Shown here: piece by piece, positions 7,087-17,242 of the stretch
Position numbering within the stretch: position 1 is the stretch's first letter
Layout of the letters: each line of letters opens with the position of its first letter
Source of the DNA: Shewanella carassii
Lineage (GTDB): Bacteria > Pseudomonadota > Gammaproteobacteria > Enterobacterales > Shewanellaceae
NCBI RefSeq assembly: GCF_002777975.1
Contig: NZ_NGVS01000023.1
Location: forward strand, 7,700-71,699
Direction: 5' to 3'
DNA: 64,000 bases
The notes under the pieces: model-generated
Told to the model about the DNA's origin: nothing
Database searches by the model: none
The model's input: only the letters and a program-made list of their open reading frames with translations
Position numbers and translations under genes: made by a program

Positions 7087-9363
7087 ATGAGCATTATCCT
7101 CTTAATAATAGTTGCCCTGATAGCGCTGTTCTTTGTGCGTAACATACGTCTGCAGTTTGTGACTCGGCCGGTATTGGCCTTCTTTCGTAAAGTGTTGCCG
7201 CCGCTTTCGGATACAGAGCGCGAAGCGATGGAGGCCGGTGATGTGTGGTGGGAAGCCGAGCTGTTTCGCGGGAAACCCAACTGGGAAAGCTTGCATGCTT
7301 ATGGTAAACCGGCGCTGAGTGCCGATGAGAAAGACTTTATCGACCATCAGGTGATGACGGCGCTAAAAATGATTGATGACTATGACATAGTCAACAATCG
7401 CAAGGACTTACCGCCGGAGCTGTGGGAGTACTTCAAGAAAGAAGGCTTCTTCGCGCTGATCATTCCCAAAAAATACGGTGGTCGTGAGTTTTCTGCCTAT
7501 GCCAACTCCACCATAGTCAGTAAGTTGGCGAGCCGCAGTGTCAGCGCCGCCGTGACTGTGATGGTACCCAACTCACTCGGCCCGGGTGAGTTGCTGACTC
7601 ATTATGGTACCAAGGAGCAGAAAGAGCATTGGTTGCCGGCCTTGGCCAAAGGTGAAGAGATCCCTTGTTTTGCCCTGACCGGCCCCGAAGCCGGCTCAGA
7701 TGCCGGAGCCATTCCCGATGAAGGGATAGTCTGCCGCGGTGAGTTCGAAGGCGAGGAAACTCTGGGGCTTAAGCTTAGCTGGAACAAGCGTTACATCACT
7801 CTGGCTCCAGTGGCCACTGTGCTGGGGCTGGCATTTCAGATGCGTGACCCAGACGGGCTGTTGGGGGACAAGGTTAACTTGGGGATCACCTGCGCCCTGA
7901 TCCCAACCGATCATCCCGGCGTGAAAATTGGTCGCCGTCACAATCCGCTCAATATGGCCTTTATGAATGGTACCACTCAAGGGGAAGAGGTGTTTATTCC
8001 GCTGGATTGGATCATAGGTGGCCCGCAATACGCCGGTCGCGGCTGGCGTATGCTGGTGGAGTGTCTTTCTGCCGGGCGTGGTATTTCACTGCCGGCGCTG
8101 GCGACGGCGTCAGGGCATATGGCGACCAAGACGACAACCGCTTACAGCTATGTGCGTAAACAGTTCGGCATGGCCATAGGTCAGTTTGAAGGGGTTCAGG
8201 AAGCGCTGGCAAGGATCATCGCCAACACCTATCAACTGGAAGCGGCCCGCCGTCTGACAACCACAGGCATAGATCTCAAGGTTAAGCCATCTGTGGTTAC
8301 CGCGATTGCCAAATATCACATGACAGAGCTTGGCCGTCAGGTAATGAACGATGCCATGGATATTCAGTCCGGCAAGGGTATTCAGATGGGGCCCAAAAAC
8401 TATCTGGCTCATGGCTATATGGCCAACCCTATATCCATCACAGTGGAAGGGGCCAACATCCTGACCCGTAGTTTGATGATCTTCGGTCAGGGCGCGACCC
8501 GCTGTCATCCTTATGTGCTGGCCGAGATGGAAGCTGCCGGCATGGAAGACAACAGTGAAGCGCTGGAGCGTTTCGACTCTTTGCTAATGGGCCACATAGG
8601 TTATGCGCTGCGTAACGCCTTCGGCTCTTTGGGCAACGCCCTCAGCCGTAGCTATTTTGAGCGCTCACCGGTGAGTGGCGATACCCGCGACTATTACAAG
8701 CAGATGGCCCGTCTGTCCAAGGCGCTGGCGCTGGTGACTGACTTGTCGATGCTTATTTTGGGCGGCGATCTCAAGCGCAAGGAGATGATTTCGGCCAGAC
8801 TCGGTGATGTGCTCAGTCAGCTGTATCTGGGCTCGGCCACATTGAAACTGTTTGAAGACAATGGCCGCCAGTTTGACGATCTACCGATAGTCAAACATGT
8901 GATGGATACCCGATTGCAACTGGCGGCCAAGGCGCTTGAGCAGGCGATAGCTAACTTCCCCAATCGTCCGGTTGCTTGGGTCATGCGTGTGCTGGTATTC
9001 CCGCTGGGGAACCACTTCAACGGCCCGAAAGACAGCCAGTCCATTGAACTGGTCAAGAGTATGCTTAAACCGGGTCCGGCCCGCGACAGGCTGACCTTCC
9101 TCTGTCCTGAATTTGACGGCGACACCAGTGGTATTGCCGAGGTGGAAGCGGCATTCAAGGCTCAATATCAGTGCCGTGAATTGCATAGCAAACTGAGAAA
9201 GGCACAAAAAGATGGCCGTTTGCCTGCCAAACTGGCACCGCTATCTCTGTATCAGGTGGCATTGGATGCTGAGGTTATCAGTAAAGCCGAGTATGAGCAG
9301 TTGCTTGAGGCCGATAAGCTGCGCTTGGCGGCAATCAATGTCGATGACTTTGAAACTCTGTAA
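7087..9363 (+). CDS. FadE-type long-chain acyl-CoA dehydrogenase (membrane-anchored paralogue)
   Basis: A 758-residue FadE-family enzyme that oxidises acyl-CoA to trans-2-enoyl-CoA in beta-oxidation. The N-terminus is a single membrane helix (IILLIIVALIALFFV). The acyl-CoA dehydrogenase core follows (about 60-480), with [24 protein letters not shown], the flavin segment [16 protein letters not shown] and [18 protein letters not shown]. The FadE-specific C-terminal domain ends INVDDFE. It is about 50 residues shorter than the fadE at 32.8 kb, mostly because it has one N-terminal helix instead of two or three. I chose ATG 7087 (AAAGG seven bases upstream); it lies 10 bp after psrA, so the two form an operon probably repressed by PsrA. 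Confidence 0.9.
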   Translation: MSIILLIIVALIALFFVRNIRLQFVTRPVLAFFRKVLPPLSDTEREAMEAGDVWWEAELFRGKPNWESLHAYGKPALSADEKDFIDHQVMTALKMIDDYDIVNNRKDLPPELWEYFKKEGFFALIIPKKYGGREFSAYANSTIVSKLASRSVSAAVTVMVPNSLGPGELLTHYGTKEQKEHWLPALAKGEEIPCFALTGPEAGSDAGAIPDEGIVCRGEFEGEETLGLKLSWNKRYITLAPVATVLGLAFQMRDPDGLLGDKVNLGITCALIPTDHPGVKIGRRHNPLNMAFMNGTTQGEEVFIPLDWIIGGPQYAGRGWRMLVECLSAGRGISLPALATASGHMATKTTTAYSYVRKQFGMAIGQFEGVQEALARIIANTYQLEAARRLTTTGIDLKVKPSVVTAIAKYHMTELGRQVMNDAMDIQSGKGIQMGPKNYLAHGYMANPISITVEGANILTRSLMIFGQGATRCHPYVLAEMEAAGMEDNSEALERFDSLLMGHIGYALRNAFGSLGNALSRSYFERSPVSGDTRDYYKQMARLSKALALVTDLSMLILGGDLKRKEMISARLGDVLSQLYLGSATLKLFEDNGRQFDDLPIVKHVMDTRLQLAAKALEQAIANFPNRPVAWVMRVLVFPLGNHFNGPKDSQSIELVKSMLKPGPARDRLTFLCPEFDGDTSGIAEVEAAFKAQYQCRELHSKLRKAQKDGRLPAKLAPLSLYQVALDAEVISKAEYEQLLEADKLRLAAINVDDFETL

Positions 9364-9471
9364 TTGAGGTTGATTGGTATCTGAATTTCAGTTTGGTAAG
9401 CCTGTCCCGGGCAGGCTTAGCTCTGATGTAAACAAAATCACCAAGCCTGAAACAGCAACGAAAGCAGCAGA

Positions 9472-9506
9472 AATTAAAAAGGTACGCCTCGGCGTACCTT
9501 TTCTGT
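9472..9506. terminator. Bidirectional intrinsic terminator
   Basis: The palindrome GGTACGCCTCGGCGTACC (9481-9498) is followed by TTTTCTGTTTT on the plus strand and, read on the minus strand, by TTTTTAATTT. It lies between the convergent acyl-CoA dehydrogenase and pykA genes and can serve both. Confidence 0.8.
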
Positions 9507-9538
9507 TTTGTTACCAGCTTAGCGTTATTGGCAAGCCA

Positions 9539-10978
9539 TTAGGCAACGATCAGCACCTTGCAGGTGTTTGTGCCGCCTACGGTTTCCATGGCATCACCCT
9601 TGGTCATGAGTACCATGTCACCACTCTCCAGGTATCCCTTGGCCTTGAGGCTTTCAAGGGCTTTTTTCGCCAGTTCATCGGCGGCATAAACGGTGGAGTC
9701 AAACTCTACCGGATAGACACCCCGATACAGTGCCATCTTGGCCAAAGTGGGTTGATGACGGGCAAGGGCGAAGATAGGCAGCGCTGAGCTTATCCGTGAC
9801 ATCAACTTGGGCGTTGCGCCGGATTCGGTCAGGGCGATAATCGCCTTAACACCCTGCAAATGGTTGGCGGCATACATGGTAGACAGTGCTATGGTTTCTT
9901 CTATGGAGCTGAAGCTTTCATCGAGACGGTGCTTGGATACCCGTACACTGGGATGCGCTTCGGCGCCAAGACAAACTCTGGCCATGGCCTGAACCGTTTC
10001 TTCCGGATAATCCCCGGCAGCGGTCTCGGCCGAGAGCATCACTGCGTCTGTACCGTCGAGTACGGCGTTAGCCACGTCCATGACTTCGGCGCGGGTCGGC
10101 ATAGGGCTGCTGATCATAGACTCCATCATCTGGGTCGCGGTGATCACCACCTTATTGAGTTGACGCGAGCGGCTGATCAGCTTTTTCTGTACGGCAACCA
10201 GAGCCGGATCGCCGATTTCTACTCCCAGGTCACCGCGGGCTACCATGACGGCATCGGAGGCGAGGATTACATCGTCCATCGCTTCATCGGAAGCTACGGC
10301 TTCGGCGCGCTCTACCTTGGATACTATCAGGGCATTGCTGCCGGCCTTTTGCGCCAGTTCGCGGGCATAGTTAAGATCGGCGCCGCAGCGGGGGAAGGAT
10401 ACCGCAAGGTAGTCCACCTGGATTTGCGCTGCAGTGACAATATCTTGCTTGTCTTTATCTGTCAGCGCTGCGGCAGACAGACCACCACCTTTCTTGTTAA
10501 TCCCCTTGTTGTTGGACAGTGGACCGGCAACTGTTACGCTGGTATGTACCTTACGGCCTTCAACCTTTTCGACTTTCAGTTGTACCCGGCCATCGTCCAG
10601 CATCAGTATATCGCCGACAACTACATCGTCCGGCAGTTCCTTGTAATCGATACCTACTTGAGTTTCGTCGCCTTCGCCTTTACCCAGCTCGGCATCCAGA
10701 ATGAATGGTTGGCCGAGCTTAAGTTGGACTTTCTTATTGTCCTTGAAGGTGGAAACACGGATTTTCGGACCCTGGAGATCGCCGAGGATGGCAACGTGTA
10801 CACCAAGCTCTTTCGCAATGCTGCGGGCTTGGCTGGCGCGTTTGAGATGATCTTCGGGGGAACCGTGGGAGAAGTTGAGGCGAACAACGTTGGCACCTGC
10901 TGCTATGATACGACGCAGGTTATCATCACGATCTGTGGCAGGGCCCAGCGTGGTAACGATCTTGGTTCTGCGGAACAT
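9539..10978 (-). CDS. pykA: Pyruvate kinase, PykA type
   Basis: A 479-residue pyruvate kinase that converts phosphoenolpyruvate and ADP to pyruvate and ATP. It is close to Escherichia coli PykA in length and throughout the sequence. Visible features are the N-terminal [35 protein letters not shown], the K/Mg site [18 protein letters not shown] and the signature [10 protein letters not shown], plus AETAAGDYP. The divergent start side carries a HexR-like palindrome about 60 bp upstream. The gene sits next to hexR and the Entner-Doudoroff operon, whose pathway ends at pyruvate. Confidence 0.97.
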   Translation of the reverse strand: MFRRTKIVTTLGPATDRDDNLRRIIAAGANVVRLNFSHGSPEDHLKRASQARSIAKELGVHVAILGDLQGPKIRVSTFKDNKKVQLKLGQPFILDAELGKGEGDETQVGIDYKELPDDVVVGDILMLDDGRVQLKVEKVEGRKVHTSVTVAGPLSNNKGINKKGGGLSAAALTDKDKQDIVTAAQIQVDYLAVSFPRCGADLNYARELAQKAGSNALIVSKVERAEAVASDEAMDDVILASDAVMVARGDLGVEIGDPALVAVQKKLISRSRQLNKVVITATQMMESMISSPMPTRAEVMDVANAVLDGTDAVMLSAETAAGDYPEETVQAMARVCLGAEAHPSVRVSKHRLDESFSSIEETIALSTMYAANHLQGVKAIIALTESGATPKLMSRISSALPIFALARHQPTLAKMALYRGVYPVEFDSTVYAADELAKKALESLKAKGYLESGDMVLMTKGDAMETVGGTNTCKVLIVA

Positions 10979-11038
10979 AATATACTCCGTTTAAGTTTTA
11001 AAAAATCTTACGCTATATTAACAGACATCGGCTCGATA

Positions 11039-11053
11039 TGTAGGAAACTTACA
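11039..11053. promoter_or_regulatory. HexR-type operator upstream of pykA
   Basis: TGTAGGAAACTTACA, a 15-bp element with TGTA and TTACA arms, resembles the HexR consensus TGTAATTAAATTACA. It lies about 60 bp upstream of the pykA start. pykA is a described HexR target in Shewanella; the site itself is called by eye. Confidence 0.7.
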
Positions 11054-11162
11054 GACAAAATGATCTAACTCAAAGTTTTATTTTTGTGAGTTACGGCTAA
11101 TTTTAGGCGGGGCATTGGCAGTTGCCAAGGTGACAACTGCCCGAGAGTCTCTAGGAAAATAA

Positions 11163-12017
11163 TTAAAGTGGTTCGTTCTTTTCGATGCGGGATTCTTTCA
11201 AAACTTCCTTGACCCGCTTGAGACTTTCTCTGAAGCGAGGGCCACGGCGTAGGGTAAACCCGGTCGCCAGTACATCAATAATCACCAACTGAGCTAAACG
11301 AGAGGCCATTGGCAGGTACATATCAGTGTCCTCTGGCACTTCCATGGTCACCGGTAGGGTACATTCCTGCGACAGCGGTGAGTGACGCGCAGTAATACCA
11401 ATTACGGCTGCGCCGTTTTCTCTGGCCAATCTTGCTATATCGATCAACGATTTGGTTCTGCCTGTGTGGGAAATTAGTACTACTACATCGCCTTCATCGC
11501 TGTTGATACAGCTCATGCGTTGCATCAATACATCATCGAAACACAGCACCGGAACATTGAAACGGAAGAACTTATTTTGGGCATCGTGTGCCACAGAGGC
11601 CGAGGCGCCCAGACCAAAGAAAGAGATTTTCTTCGCTTGGGTCAGTATGTCTACCGCCTTGTTGATGGCCGCGGTATCTATGCTCTGGCGCGCGGTGTCC
11701 AAAGATGCCATGGAAGATTCGAAGATCTTGGTAGTGTATGACTCGGGAGTATCATCTTCCTCAACGTGACGACTTACGTAAGGGGTACCATTAGCAAGAC
11801 TTTGGGCCAGATGTAATTTAAAATCCGGGAACCCTTTGGTATCCAAACGACGACAGAAACGGTTGACTGTAGGCTCGCTGACATCCGCCATTTTGGCCAG
11901 AGTTGCTATGCTTGAATGGATAGCGGTTTGGGGGGATGCCAGGATAACTTCGGCTACTTTGCGTTCCGACTTGCTGAAGTGGGGTAGGTTTTTTTGAACC
12001 TTTTCGAGGGTGTTCAT
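11163..12017 (-). CDS. hexR: HexR, RpiR-family regulator of central carbon metabolism
   Basis: A 284-residue RpiR-family regulator. The N-terminal helix-turn-helix domain spans about residues 1-77, with recognition helix VSEPTVNRFCRRLD. The C-terminal SIS sugar-phosphate-binding domain (about 125-255) includes KISFFGLGASASVAHDAQNKF and VVVLISHTGRTKSLIDIARLA. HexR in proteobacteria binds 2-keto-3-deoxy-6-phosphogluconate, the intermediate made by the adjacent edd product, and controls Entner-Doudoroff and related genes. It is transcribed away from zwf across a 315-bp region holding two HexR-like sites, so autoregulation is plausible. Length and motifs are normal. Confidence 0.95.
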   Translation of the reverse strand: MNTLEKVQKNLPHFSKSERKVAEVILASPQTAIHSSIATLAKMADVSEPTVNRFCRRLDTKGFPDFKLHLAQSLANGTPYVSRHVEEDDTPESYTTKIFESSMASLDTARQSIDTAAINKAVDILTQAKKISFFGLGASASVAHDAQNKFFRFNVPVLCFDDVLMQRMSCINSDEGDVVVLISHTGRTKSLIDIARLARENGAAVIGITARHSPLSQECTLPVTMEVPEDTDMYLPMASRLAQLVIIDVLATGFTLRRGPRFRESLKRVKEVLKESRIEKNEPL

Positions 12018-12044
12018 ACACGTACGTCCGCTGGGTTGAAATTA

Positions 12045-12059
12045 TGTAATTTTATTATT
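12045..12059. promoter_or_regulatory. Weak HexR-type operator near hexR
   Basis: TGTAATTTTATTATT matches 11 of 15 positions of the HexR palindrome TGTAATTAAATTACA; the left half is perfect and the right half decayed. It lies 28 bp upstream of the hexR start and would allow autoregulation. Confidence 0.45.
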
Positions 12060-12253
12060 TCTTTGAGGCCTGAGCACTACAAAGTAGGGTGCAAACCAAT
12101 CTTGACATAAGTCCTGTATATACCGGAATGAAAACAGGTTAACTTCCGAGATAAGAAGGTTTTAAGCATGAGAAGCATATCAGATTATTGCCAAACCTGC
12201 CTAGCGTTGGCTTGTGGCTTTATTTGCAAATTATAGATGCATTTAACAAACAC

Positions 12254-12268
12254 TGTTGTTATATTACA
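12254..12268. promoter_or_regulatory. HexR-type operator upstream of zwf
   Basis: TGTTGTTATATTACA keeps the right arm ATTACA and TGT of the left arm of the HexR consensus (12 of 15 positions). It lies 64 bp upstream of the zwf ATG, where HexR control of the Entner-Doudoroff operon is expected. Confidence 0.65.
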
Positions 12269-12332
12269 ACAAAAGTGTGGGATTCTTCATCGCATAATGG
12301 AACCACCACCGACAAAAGGAGAACATTAAGCA

Positions 12333-13805
12333 ATGGGCAAAACAACATCAGAGGCCAAAGCTTGTGATTTTGTACTCTTTGGTACCAAGGGCGACCTGGC
12401 AAGGCGTAAATTGTTACCTTCGCTCTACCAACTAGATAAAGCCGGCCTACTCAACCAGGACACCAAGGTCATAGGTGTTGCCAAAGACGAATTCTCTGCC
12501 GAAGATTTTCGCGAACTGGTTAAAACGGCCCTGAGCACCTTTGTTAAAGAACCCCTGTGCGACACCACGCTTTCCCGCTTCCTCGAACGTTGCCATTATG
12601 TCGGCACCAATTTTACCGAATCTGAAGGCTACAAAGCCTTCCACCGACTGCTCGAGCCTGCCAAGCGGGTGATGGTCAACTATTTTGCTACGCCTCCGGC
12701 CATCTTCGGTGACATCTGTCGTTGCCTGCATGAACAGCAACTGATCCATCCCGATACCCGAGTGGTGCTGGAAAAGCCCATAGGCTCAGATCTGCAGTCT
12801 TCCAGAGTCATCAACGACCAGGTTTCTGCTTATTTTGATGAAAGTCAGGTCTATCGTATCGACCATTATCTGGGTAAAGAAACAGTACAGAACCTGATTG
12901 CGTTGCGTTTTGCCAATTCACTGTTTGCCTCCAAGTGGGATAACCGCACCATAGATCATGTACAGATCACTGTGGCCGAAGAGGTGGGCATTGAAGGGCG
13001 TTGGGGCTATTTCGATAAAGCCGGCCAGATGCGCGACATGATCCAGAACCACTTGCTACAGGTACTGACTCTGATTGCCATGGATCCGCCGGTGAATCTG
13101 GATGCTGATAGTATTCGTGATGAAAAGGTGAAGGTGCTCAAGTCGCTGCGGCCGATAAACCAAGATAATGTGTTTGAAAATACAGTGCGTGGCCAGTATT
13201 CGGCCGGGTTCCTCAAGGGATCACCGGTTCCCGGTTATCTGGAGGAAGAGGGCGCCAACGTGGACTCCAACACAGAGACCTTTGTAGCCTTGCGGGTCGA
13301 TATCGACAACTGGCGCTGGGCCGGGGTGCCTTTCTATCTGCGCAGCGGTAAACGTATGCCGTTCAAGAGTTCCGAAATTGTCATCTATTTCAAGAATCCA
13401 CCCCATAACCTGTATCGCTCCAGCCATCGCAATCTGCCGCCCAATAAGCTGACCATTCGTCTGCAACCTCATGAAGGGGTGGAGATCCAGATGATGAATA
13501 AGGTGCCCGGGCTTGAGCAGAAACAGCGCTTGCAAACCACCAAGCTGGATTTGAGCTTCTCCGACACCTTCAAGAACGAACGTATCGCCGACGCTTATGA
13601 ACGTTTGTTGCTCGAAGCCATGCTGGGTAATCAGGCATTATTTGTGCGCCGCGACGAAGTGGAGCAGGCTTGGACTTGGGTCGATGGCATTATTCAATCC
13701 TGGGAGATGAGCAACGAAAAACCCAAACCTTATCCTGCCGGTACCTGGGGGCCAGTGGCCTCAGTGGCCTTGATCACTAAAGACGGCCGCTCCTGGGATG
13801 AATAA
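12333..13805 (+). CDS. zwf: Glucose-6-phosphate 1-dehydrogenase
   Basis: A 490-residue cytoplasmic enzyme that oxidises glucose 6-phosphate to 6-phosphogluconolactone with NADP+. The N-terminal Rossmann segment reads DFVLFGTKGDLARRKLLPSLYQL. The substrate-binding signature RIDHYLGKE lies near residue 178, and EKPIGSD near 150. The length is normal. The start is well supported by AAAAGGAG ten bases upstream. It is the first gene of zwf-pgl-edd-eda, with 9-19 bp gaps, which converts glucose 6-phosphate to pyruvate and glyceraldehyde 3-phosphate. A HexR-like site precedes the operon. Confidence 0.97.
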   Translation: MGKTTSEAKACDFVLFGTKGDLARRKLLPSLYQLDKAGLLNQDTKVIGVAKDEFSAEDFRELVKTALSTFVKEPLCDTTLSRFLERCHYVGTNFTESEGYKAFHRLLEPAKRVMVNYFATPPAIFGDICRCLHEQQLIHPDTRVVLEKPIGSDLQSSRVINDQVSAYFDESQVYRIDHYLGKETVQNLIALRFANSLFASKWDNRTIDHVQITVAEEVGIEGRWGYFDKAGQMRDMIQNHLLQVLTLIAMDPPVNLDADSIRDEKVKVLKSLRPINQDNVFENTVRGQYSAGFLKGSPVPGYLEEEGANVDSNTETFVALRVDIDNWRWAGVPFYLRSGKRMPFKSSEIVIYFKNPPHNLYRSSHRNLPPNKLTIRLQPHEGVEIQMMNKVPGLEQKQRLQTTKLDLSFSDTFKNERIADAYERLLLEAMLGNQALFVRRDEVEQAWTWVDGIIQSWEMSNEKPKPYPAGTWGPVASVALITKDGRSWDE

Positions 13806-13814
13806 GGAGACAGC

Positions 13815-14519
13815 ATGATTAGAGAAACTGTATTCAAATCGTTCGACAACCCAACTGCGCTAGAGAGCCAGTTGGCCGAGCGTATTGCCAGCGCGCTGCA
13901 AAACGCGATAGATAGCCGCGGCAAGGCCAGCCTGGTGGTTTCCGGTGGTTCGACGCCGCTGAAACTGTTTGCTGAGCTCAGTCATAAAATGATCGACTGG
14001 AGCGATGTTTATATCACGCTCGCCGATGAGCGCTGGGTGGATGCCGAAGACCAGGACTCCAACGAGCGCCTAGTGCGCGGGCATTTACTGCAAAATCGCG
14101 CCGCCAGCGCCAAGTTCCGTGGCCTGAAGAATATGTTTGCCACTCCGGAAGCGGGCTTGAGTATGGCCACAGAACAGTTGGCCAACTTCCCGCGGCCTTT
14201 CGATGTGGTCGTGTTGGGCATGGGTAATGATGGCCACACCTGTTCCTGGTTCCCCTGCGCCCCCGAAGAACAACTGACCGAGGCGCTGGAAACCGATGCG
14301 CTGCTGTGCGCCGTGCATCCGGGCAATGCGCCTCACGCTAGGATCAGCCTGAGCCGCCAAGCCGTGCTCGGCAGCCGCCAGATCTATCTGCATCTGGTTG
14401 GCGAAACCAAACTTTCCGTATATCACCAAGCTCTCGAGAGTGACGATCCCAGGGAAATGCCGATCCGCGCCGTATTGGCGCAGCATAAGACCCCGGTCGA
14501 TGTGTTCTGGAGCGCTTAA
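13815..14519 (+). CDS. pgl: 6-phosphogluconolactonase
   Basis: A 234-residue enzyme of the SOL/DevB family that hydrolyses 6-phosphogluconolactone. Key motifs are LVVSGGSTPLKLF near residue 40, ITLADERWVD near 67 and the catalytic-site segment VVLGMGNDGHTCSWFP near 132, followed by RISLSR. Most homologues read GxGxDGHTAS, so the Cys for Ala is a minor variant. It begins 9 bp after zwf with AAGGAG before the ATG and is followed 9 bp later by edd. Confidence 0.95.
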   Translation: MIRETVFKSFDNPTALESQLAERIASALQNAIDSRGKASLVVSGGSTPLKLFAELSHKMIDWSDVYITLADERWVDAEDQDSNERLVRGHLLQNRAASAKFRGLKNMFATPEAGLSMATEQLANFPRPFDVVVLGMGNDGHTCSWFPCAPEEQLTEALETDALLCAVHPGNAPHARISLSRQAVLGSRQIYLHLVGETKLSVYHQALESDDPREMPIRAVLAQHKTPVDVFWSA

Positions 14520-14528
14520 GGAGGCAAG

Positions 14529-16355
14529 ATGCACCCAAGAGTTCAAGCCGTAACAGACAGGATTATTGCCCGTAGCCAAGATCACAGGGGCAAGTACCTG
14601 GCGGCATTGGCCGAAGCCAGGGCCAAGGGCGTGCACCGCAGCAGTTTGAGCTGCGGCAATCTGGCCCATGGGTTTGCCGCTTGTCAGCCGGCCGATAAAG
14701 ACAGCCTGCGCCAGCTGACCAAGGCCAACATAGGCATAGTGACTGCATTCAATGACATGCTGTCGGCGCACCAACCTTACGAACACTATCCTGAATTATT
14801 GAAGCAGGCCTGCAATGAGGTGGGCAGCGTTGCCCAAGTGGCAGCTGGCGTGCCGGCCATGTGTGACGGCGTCACCCAGGGCCAACCCGGGATGGAGCTC
14901 AGCCTGCTGAGTCGTGAAGTGATTGCCATGGCTACCGCCGTTGGCCTGTCCCACAATATGTTTGATGGTGCCTTGTTGCTGGGGATTTGTGACAAGATAG
15001 TCCCCGGGTTACTGATCGGCGCCCTGAGCTTTGGTCATCTGCCTATGCTGTTTGTGCCGGCGGGACCGATGAAGTCCGGGATCCCCAACAAGGAAAAGGC
15101 TCATATTCGCCAGCAGTTTGCCGAAGGTAAGGTCGATAGAGCCGCCTTGCTCGAAGCCGAATCCAAGTCTTACCACAGCGCGGGTACCTGTACCTTTTAC
15201 GGTACGGCCAACAGCAACCAGCTGATGCTGGAAGTCATGGGGCTGCAGCTACCCGGCTCCTCATTTGTTAATCCAGACGATCCTTTGCGTGAGGCGCTCA
15301 ATAAGGCGGCAGCCAAACAGGTGTGCCGTCTGACCGAACTTGGCAACCAATATAGCCCCATAGGCGAGCTGGTTTGTGAAAAGTCGATAGTCAACGGCAT
15401 AGTGGCTCTGCTGGCCACCGGTGGCTCGACCAATCTCACCATGCACATAGTGGCGGCCGCTCGTGCGGCCGGCATCATAGTCAACTGGGACGATTTCTCC
15501 GAGCTGTCAGATGTGGTTCCGCTGCTAGCCAGGGTTTATCCCAACGGTCATGCCGACATTAACCATTTCCATGCCGCCGGTGGGATGGCTTATCTGGTGC
15601 GGCAGTTGCTGGATGCCGGTTTACTGCATCAAGACGTCAACACAGTAGCCGGCTTTGGTCTTGAGCGTTACACCAAAGAGCCCAAGCTGCTCAATGGTGA
15701 GCTCAACTGGGTGGATGGCCCGACAGAAAGTCTGGACAGCGAAGTGCTGACTTCAGTGGCCAAACCTTTCCAGAGTAATGGCGGCCTTAAACTGCTCAAG
15801 GGCAACCTGGGCCGGGCGGTTATTAAGGTTTCTGCGGTGCAGGAGCAACACCGAGTGGTGGAAGCACCTGCTGTGGTTATTGATGATCAGAATCAGCTCA
15901 ATGAGCTCTTTACCAGTGGTCAACTGGATAAGGACTGCGTGGTGGTGGTCAAGGGGCAGGGGCCCAAAGCCAACGGCATGCCCGAACTGCATAAGCTGAC
16001 CCCTATTCTCGGAACCTTGCAGGATAGAGGTTTTAAAGTTGCTCTGGTGACCGATGGCCGTATGTCAGGAGCCTCAGGTAAGGTGCCTGCAGCTATCCAT
16101 CTGACGCCGGAAGCGCTCGATGGTGGTCTGATCGCCAAGGTACGTAATGGCGATATAGTGCGGGTCGATGCCGAAAAAGGTGAACTCAGCCTGCTAGTAG
16201 ATGAACCGCAACTGGCCGCAAGAAGTGCCGATAAAGTGGAATTGAGAAGTGTGCGTTACGGCATGGGCCGTGAGCTGTTCAGTGCGCTGCGGGCTAATCT
16301 CAGCAGTCCTGAAACCGGTGCTCGTAGTACCAGTGCCATAGATGACTATTACTAA
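14529..16355 (+). CDS. edd: Phosphogluconate dehydratase
   Basis: A 608-residue iron-sulfur dehydratase of the IlvD/Edd family that turns 6-phosphogluconate into 2-keto-3-deoxy-6-phosphogluconate. Family signatures include [18 protein letters not shown] near residue 117, [14 protein letters not shown] near 150, [12 protein letters not shown] near 220, [11 protein letters not shown] and [18 protein letters not shown] near 508. The Cys residues in CDGV, CDK and TCTFYGTAN fit the cluster ligands. The length matches the family. The ribosome binding site is AAGGAGG. The product is the known HexR effector, closing a feedback loop with the regulator upstream. Confidence 0.97.
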   Translation: MHPRVQAVTDRIIARSQDHRGKYLAALAEARAKGVHRSSLSCGNLAHGFAACQPADKDSLRQLTKANIGIVTAFNDMLSAHQPYEHYPELLKQACNEVGSVAQVAAGVPAMCDGVTQGQPGMELSLLSREVIAMATAVGLSHNMFDGALLLGICDKIVPGLLIGALSFGHLPMLFVPAGPMKSGIPNKEKAHIRQQFAEGKVDRAALLEAESKSYHSAGTCTFYGTANSNQLMLEVMGLQLPGSSFVNPDDPLREALNKAAAKQVCRLTELGNQYSPIGELVCEKSIVNGIVALLATGGSTNLTMHIVAAARAAGIIVNWDDFSELSDVVPLLARVYPNGHADINHFHAAGGMAYLVRQLLDAGLLHQDVNTVAGFGLERYTKEPKLLNGELNWVDGPTESLDSEVLTSVAKPFQSNGGLKLLKGNLGRAVIKVSAVQEQHRVVEAPAVVIDDQNQLNELFTSGQLDKDCVVVVKGQGPKANGMPELHKLTPILGTLQDRGFKVALVTDGRMSGASGKVPAAIHLTPEALDGGLIAKVRNGDIVRVDAEKGELSLLVDEPQLAARSADKVELRSVRYGMGRELFSALRANLSSPETGARSTSAIDDYY

Positions 16356-16374
16356 TCATTAAGGAATAAAGTAC

Positions 16375-17016
16375 ATGCTTGAGAGTAACTGGTCCTTGCA
16401 ACCCCAGGACGTATTTAAACTGAGCCCGATCATTCCGGTAATGGTTATCAACAAGATTGAACATGCGGTGCCCCTGGCCAAGGCCTTGGTTGCCGGTGGC
16501 ATTCGGGTACTGGAAGTGACACTGCGTACCGATTGTGCCCTTGAGGCCATAGGGCGGATTGCGGCCGAAGTGCCGGAAGCCCTGGTCGGTGCCGGTACCA
16601 TACTGAATGAAGCGCAATTGGCGCAGGCGGCAGAGGCCGGTGCTCAATTTGCCATCACTCCGGGGGCGACGGTGGAACTGCTCAAGGCGGGTAAAGCCGG
16701 TAAGATCCCACTTATTCCGGGGGTGGCCAGTATCTCCGAAGTCATGGTGGGACTGGGACTGGGCTATACCCACTTCAAGTTCTTCCCGGCTGAGGCTTCT
16801 GGTGGGGTCAATGCGCTCAAAGCCTTCGGCGGCCCGCTGGCCGATGTCCGTTTCTGCCCAACTGGCGGGATCACTCCGAGCAGCTATAAAGACTACCTGG
16901 CGCTGGGGAATGTCGATTGTATCGGTGGTAGTTGGATAGCTCCGGTAGAAGCGATGGAGCAGGGTGACTGGGACAGGATCACCCGCTTGTGTCAAGAAGC
17001 CATTGCGGCGTTGTGA
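16375..17016 (+). CDS. eda: KDPG/KHG aldolase
   Basis: A 213-residue class I aldolase that cleaves 2-keto-3-deoxy-6-phosphogluconate to pyruvate and glyceraldehyde 3-phosphate. The Schiff-base lysine lies in HFKFFPAE near residue 138. The catalytic Glu lies in VLEVTLRT near residue 45, and the phosphate site is GGITPSS. It is the last gene of the zwf operon, 19 bp after edd, with AAGGAA before the ATG and a strong terminator 22 bp after the stop codon. Confidence 0.97.
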   Translation: MLESNWSLQPQDVFKLSPIIPVMVINKIEHAVPLAKALVAGGIRVLEVTLRTDCALEAIGRIAAEVPEALVGAGTILNEAQLAQAAEAGAQFAITPGATVELLKAGKAGKIPLIPGVASISEVMVGLGLGYTHFKFFPAEASGGVNALKAFGGPLADVRFCPTGGITPSSYKDYLALGNVDCIGGSWIAPVEAMEQGDWDRITRLCQEAIAAL

Positions 17017-17037
17017 GCATTTAACCAGAATGAATAA

Positions 17038-17062
17038 GGCTACTTAAGGTAGCCTTTTTTTT
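17038..17062 (+). terminator. Intrinsic terminator of zwf-pgl-edd-eda
   Basis: GGCTAC (17038-17043) pairs with GTAGCC (17049-17054) around loop TTAAG, followed by eight T residues. This is a textbook Rho-independent terminator. Confidence 0.92.
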
Positions 17063-17242
17063 AGCTTAATGGTATTTATAAGCAGTAAAACCAATGATTT
17101 TTTAGTCCTTTAGGCTGGCTTGCACGCCTCTGTACTTTAGGGTAGCTTGAATTTGAGGTGAACGTGATTGATTGGCCTTGGCCTGTCATATAACTGCCAC
17201 TAGCAAGTTTGAACAAACGGTATGACTCAGGGAGGAGCCTTT

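Larger units (their letters stand above)
12018..12332. promoter_or_regulatory. hexR-zwf divergent regulatory region
   Basis: 315 bp without a gene. It must hold both divergent promoters. HexR-like palindromes lie near each gene (12045-12059 toward hexR, 12254-12268 toward zwf). A TTGACA hexamer occurs near 12102 but has no convincing -10 partner. No riboswitch or small-RNA gene was recognised. Confidence 0.6.

Noticed and set aside
9860..11068. A 402-codon open frame antisense to pykA
   Set aside because: It mirrors the highly conserved pykA gene, has no recognisable motifs, and its length follows from the codon bias of the real gene.
11117..11141. GGCAGTTG/CAACTGCC hairpin downstream of hexR as a terminator
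   Set aside because: The stem is good, but no T run follows on the minus strand, so I did not list it as a terminator.
17222..17242. Upstream ATG for the small zinc-ribbon-like protein
   Set aside because: The GTG at 17243 has a much better ribosome binding site (GGAGG at seven bases), and the intervening codons contain that site.
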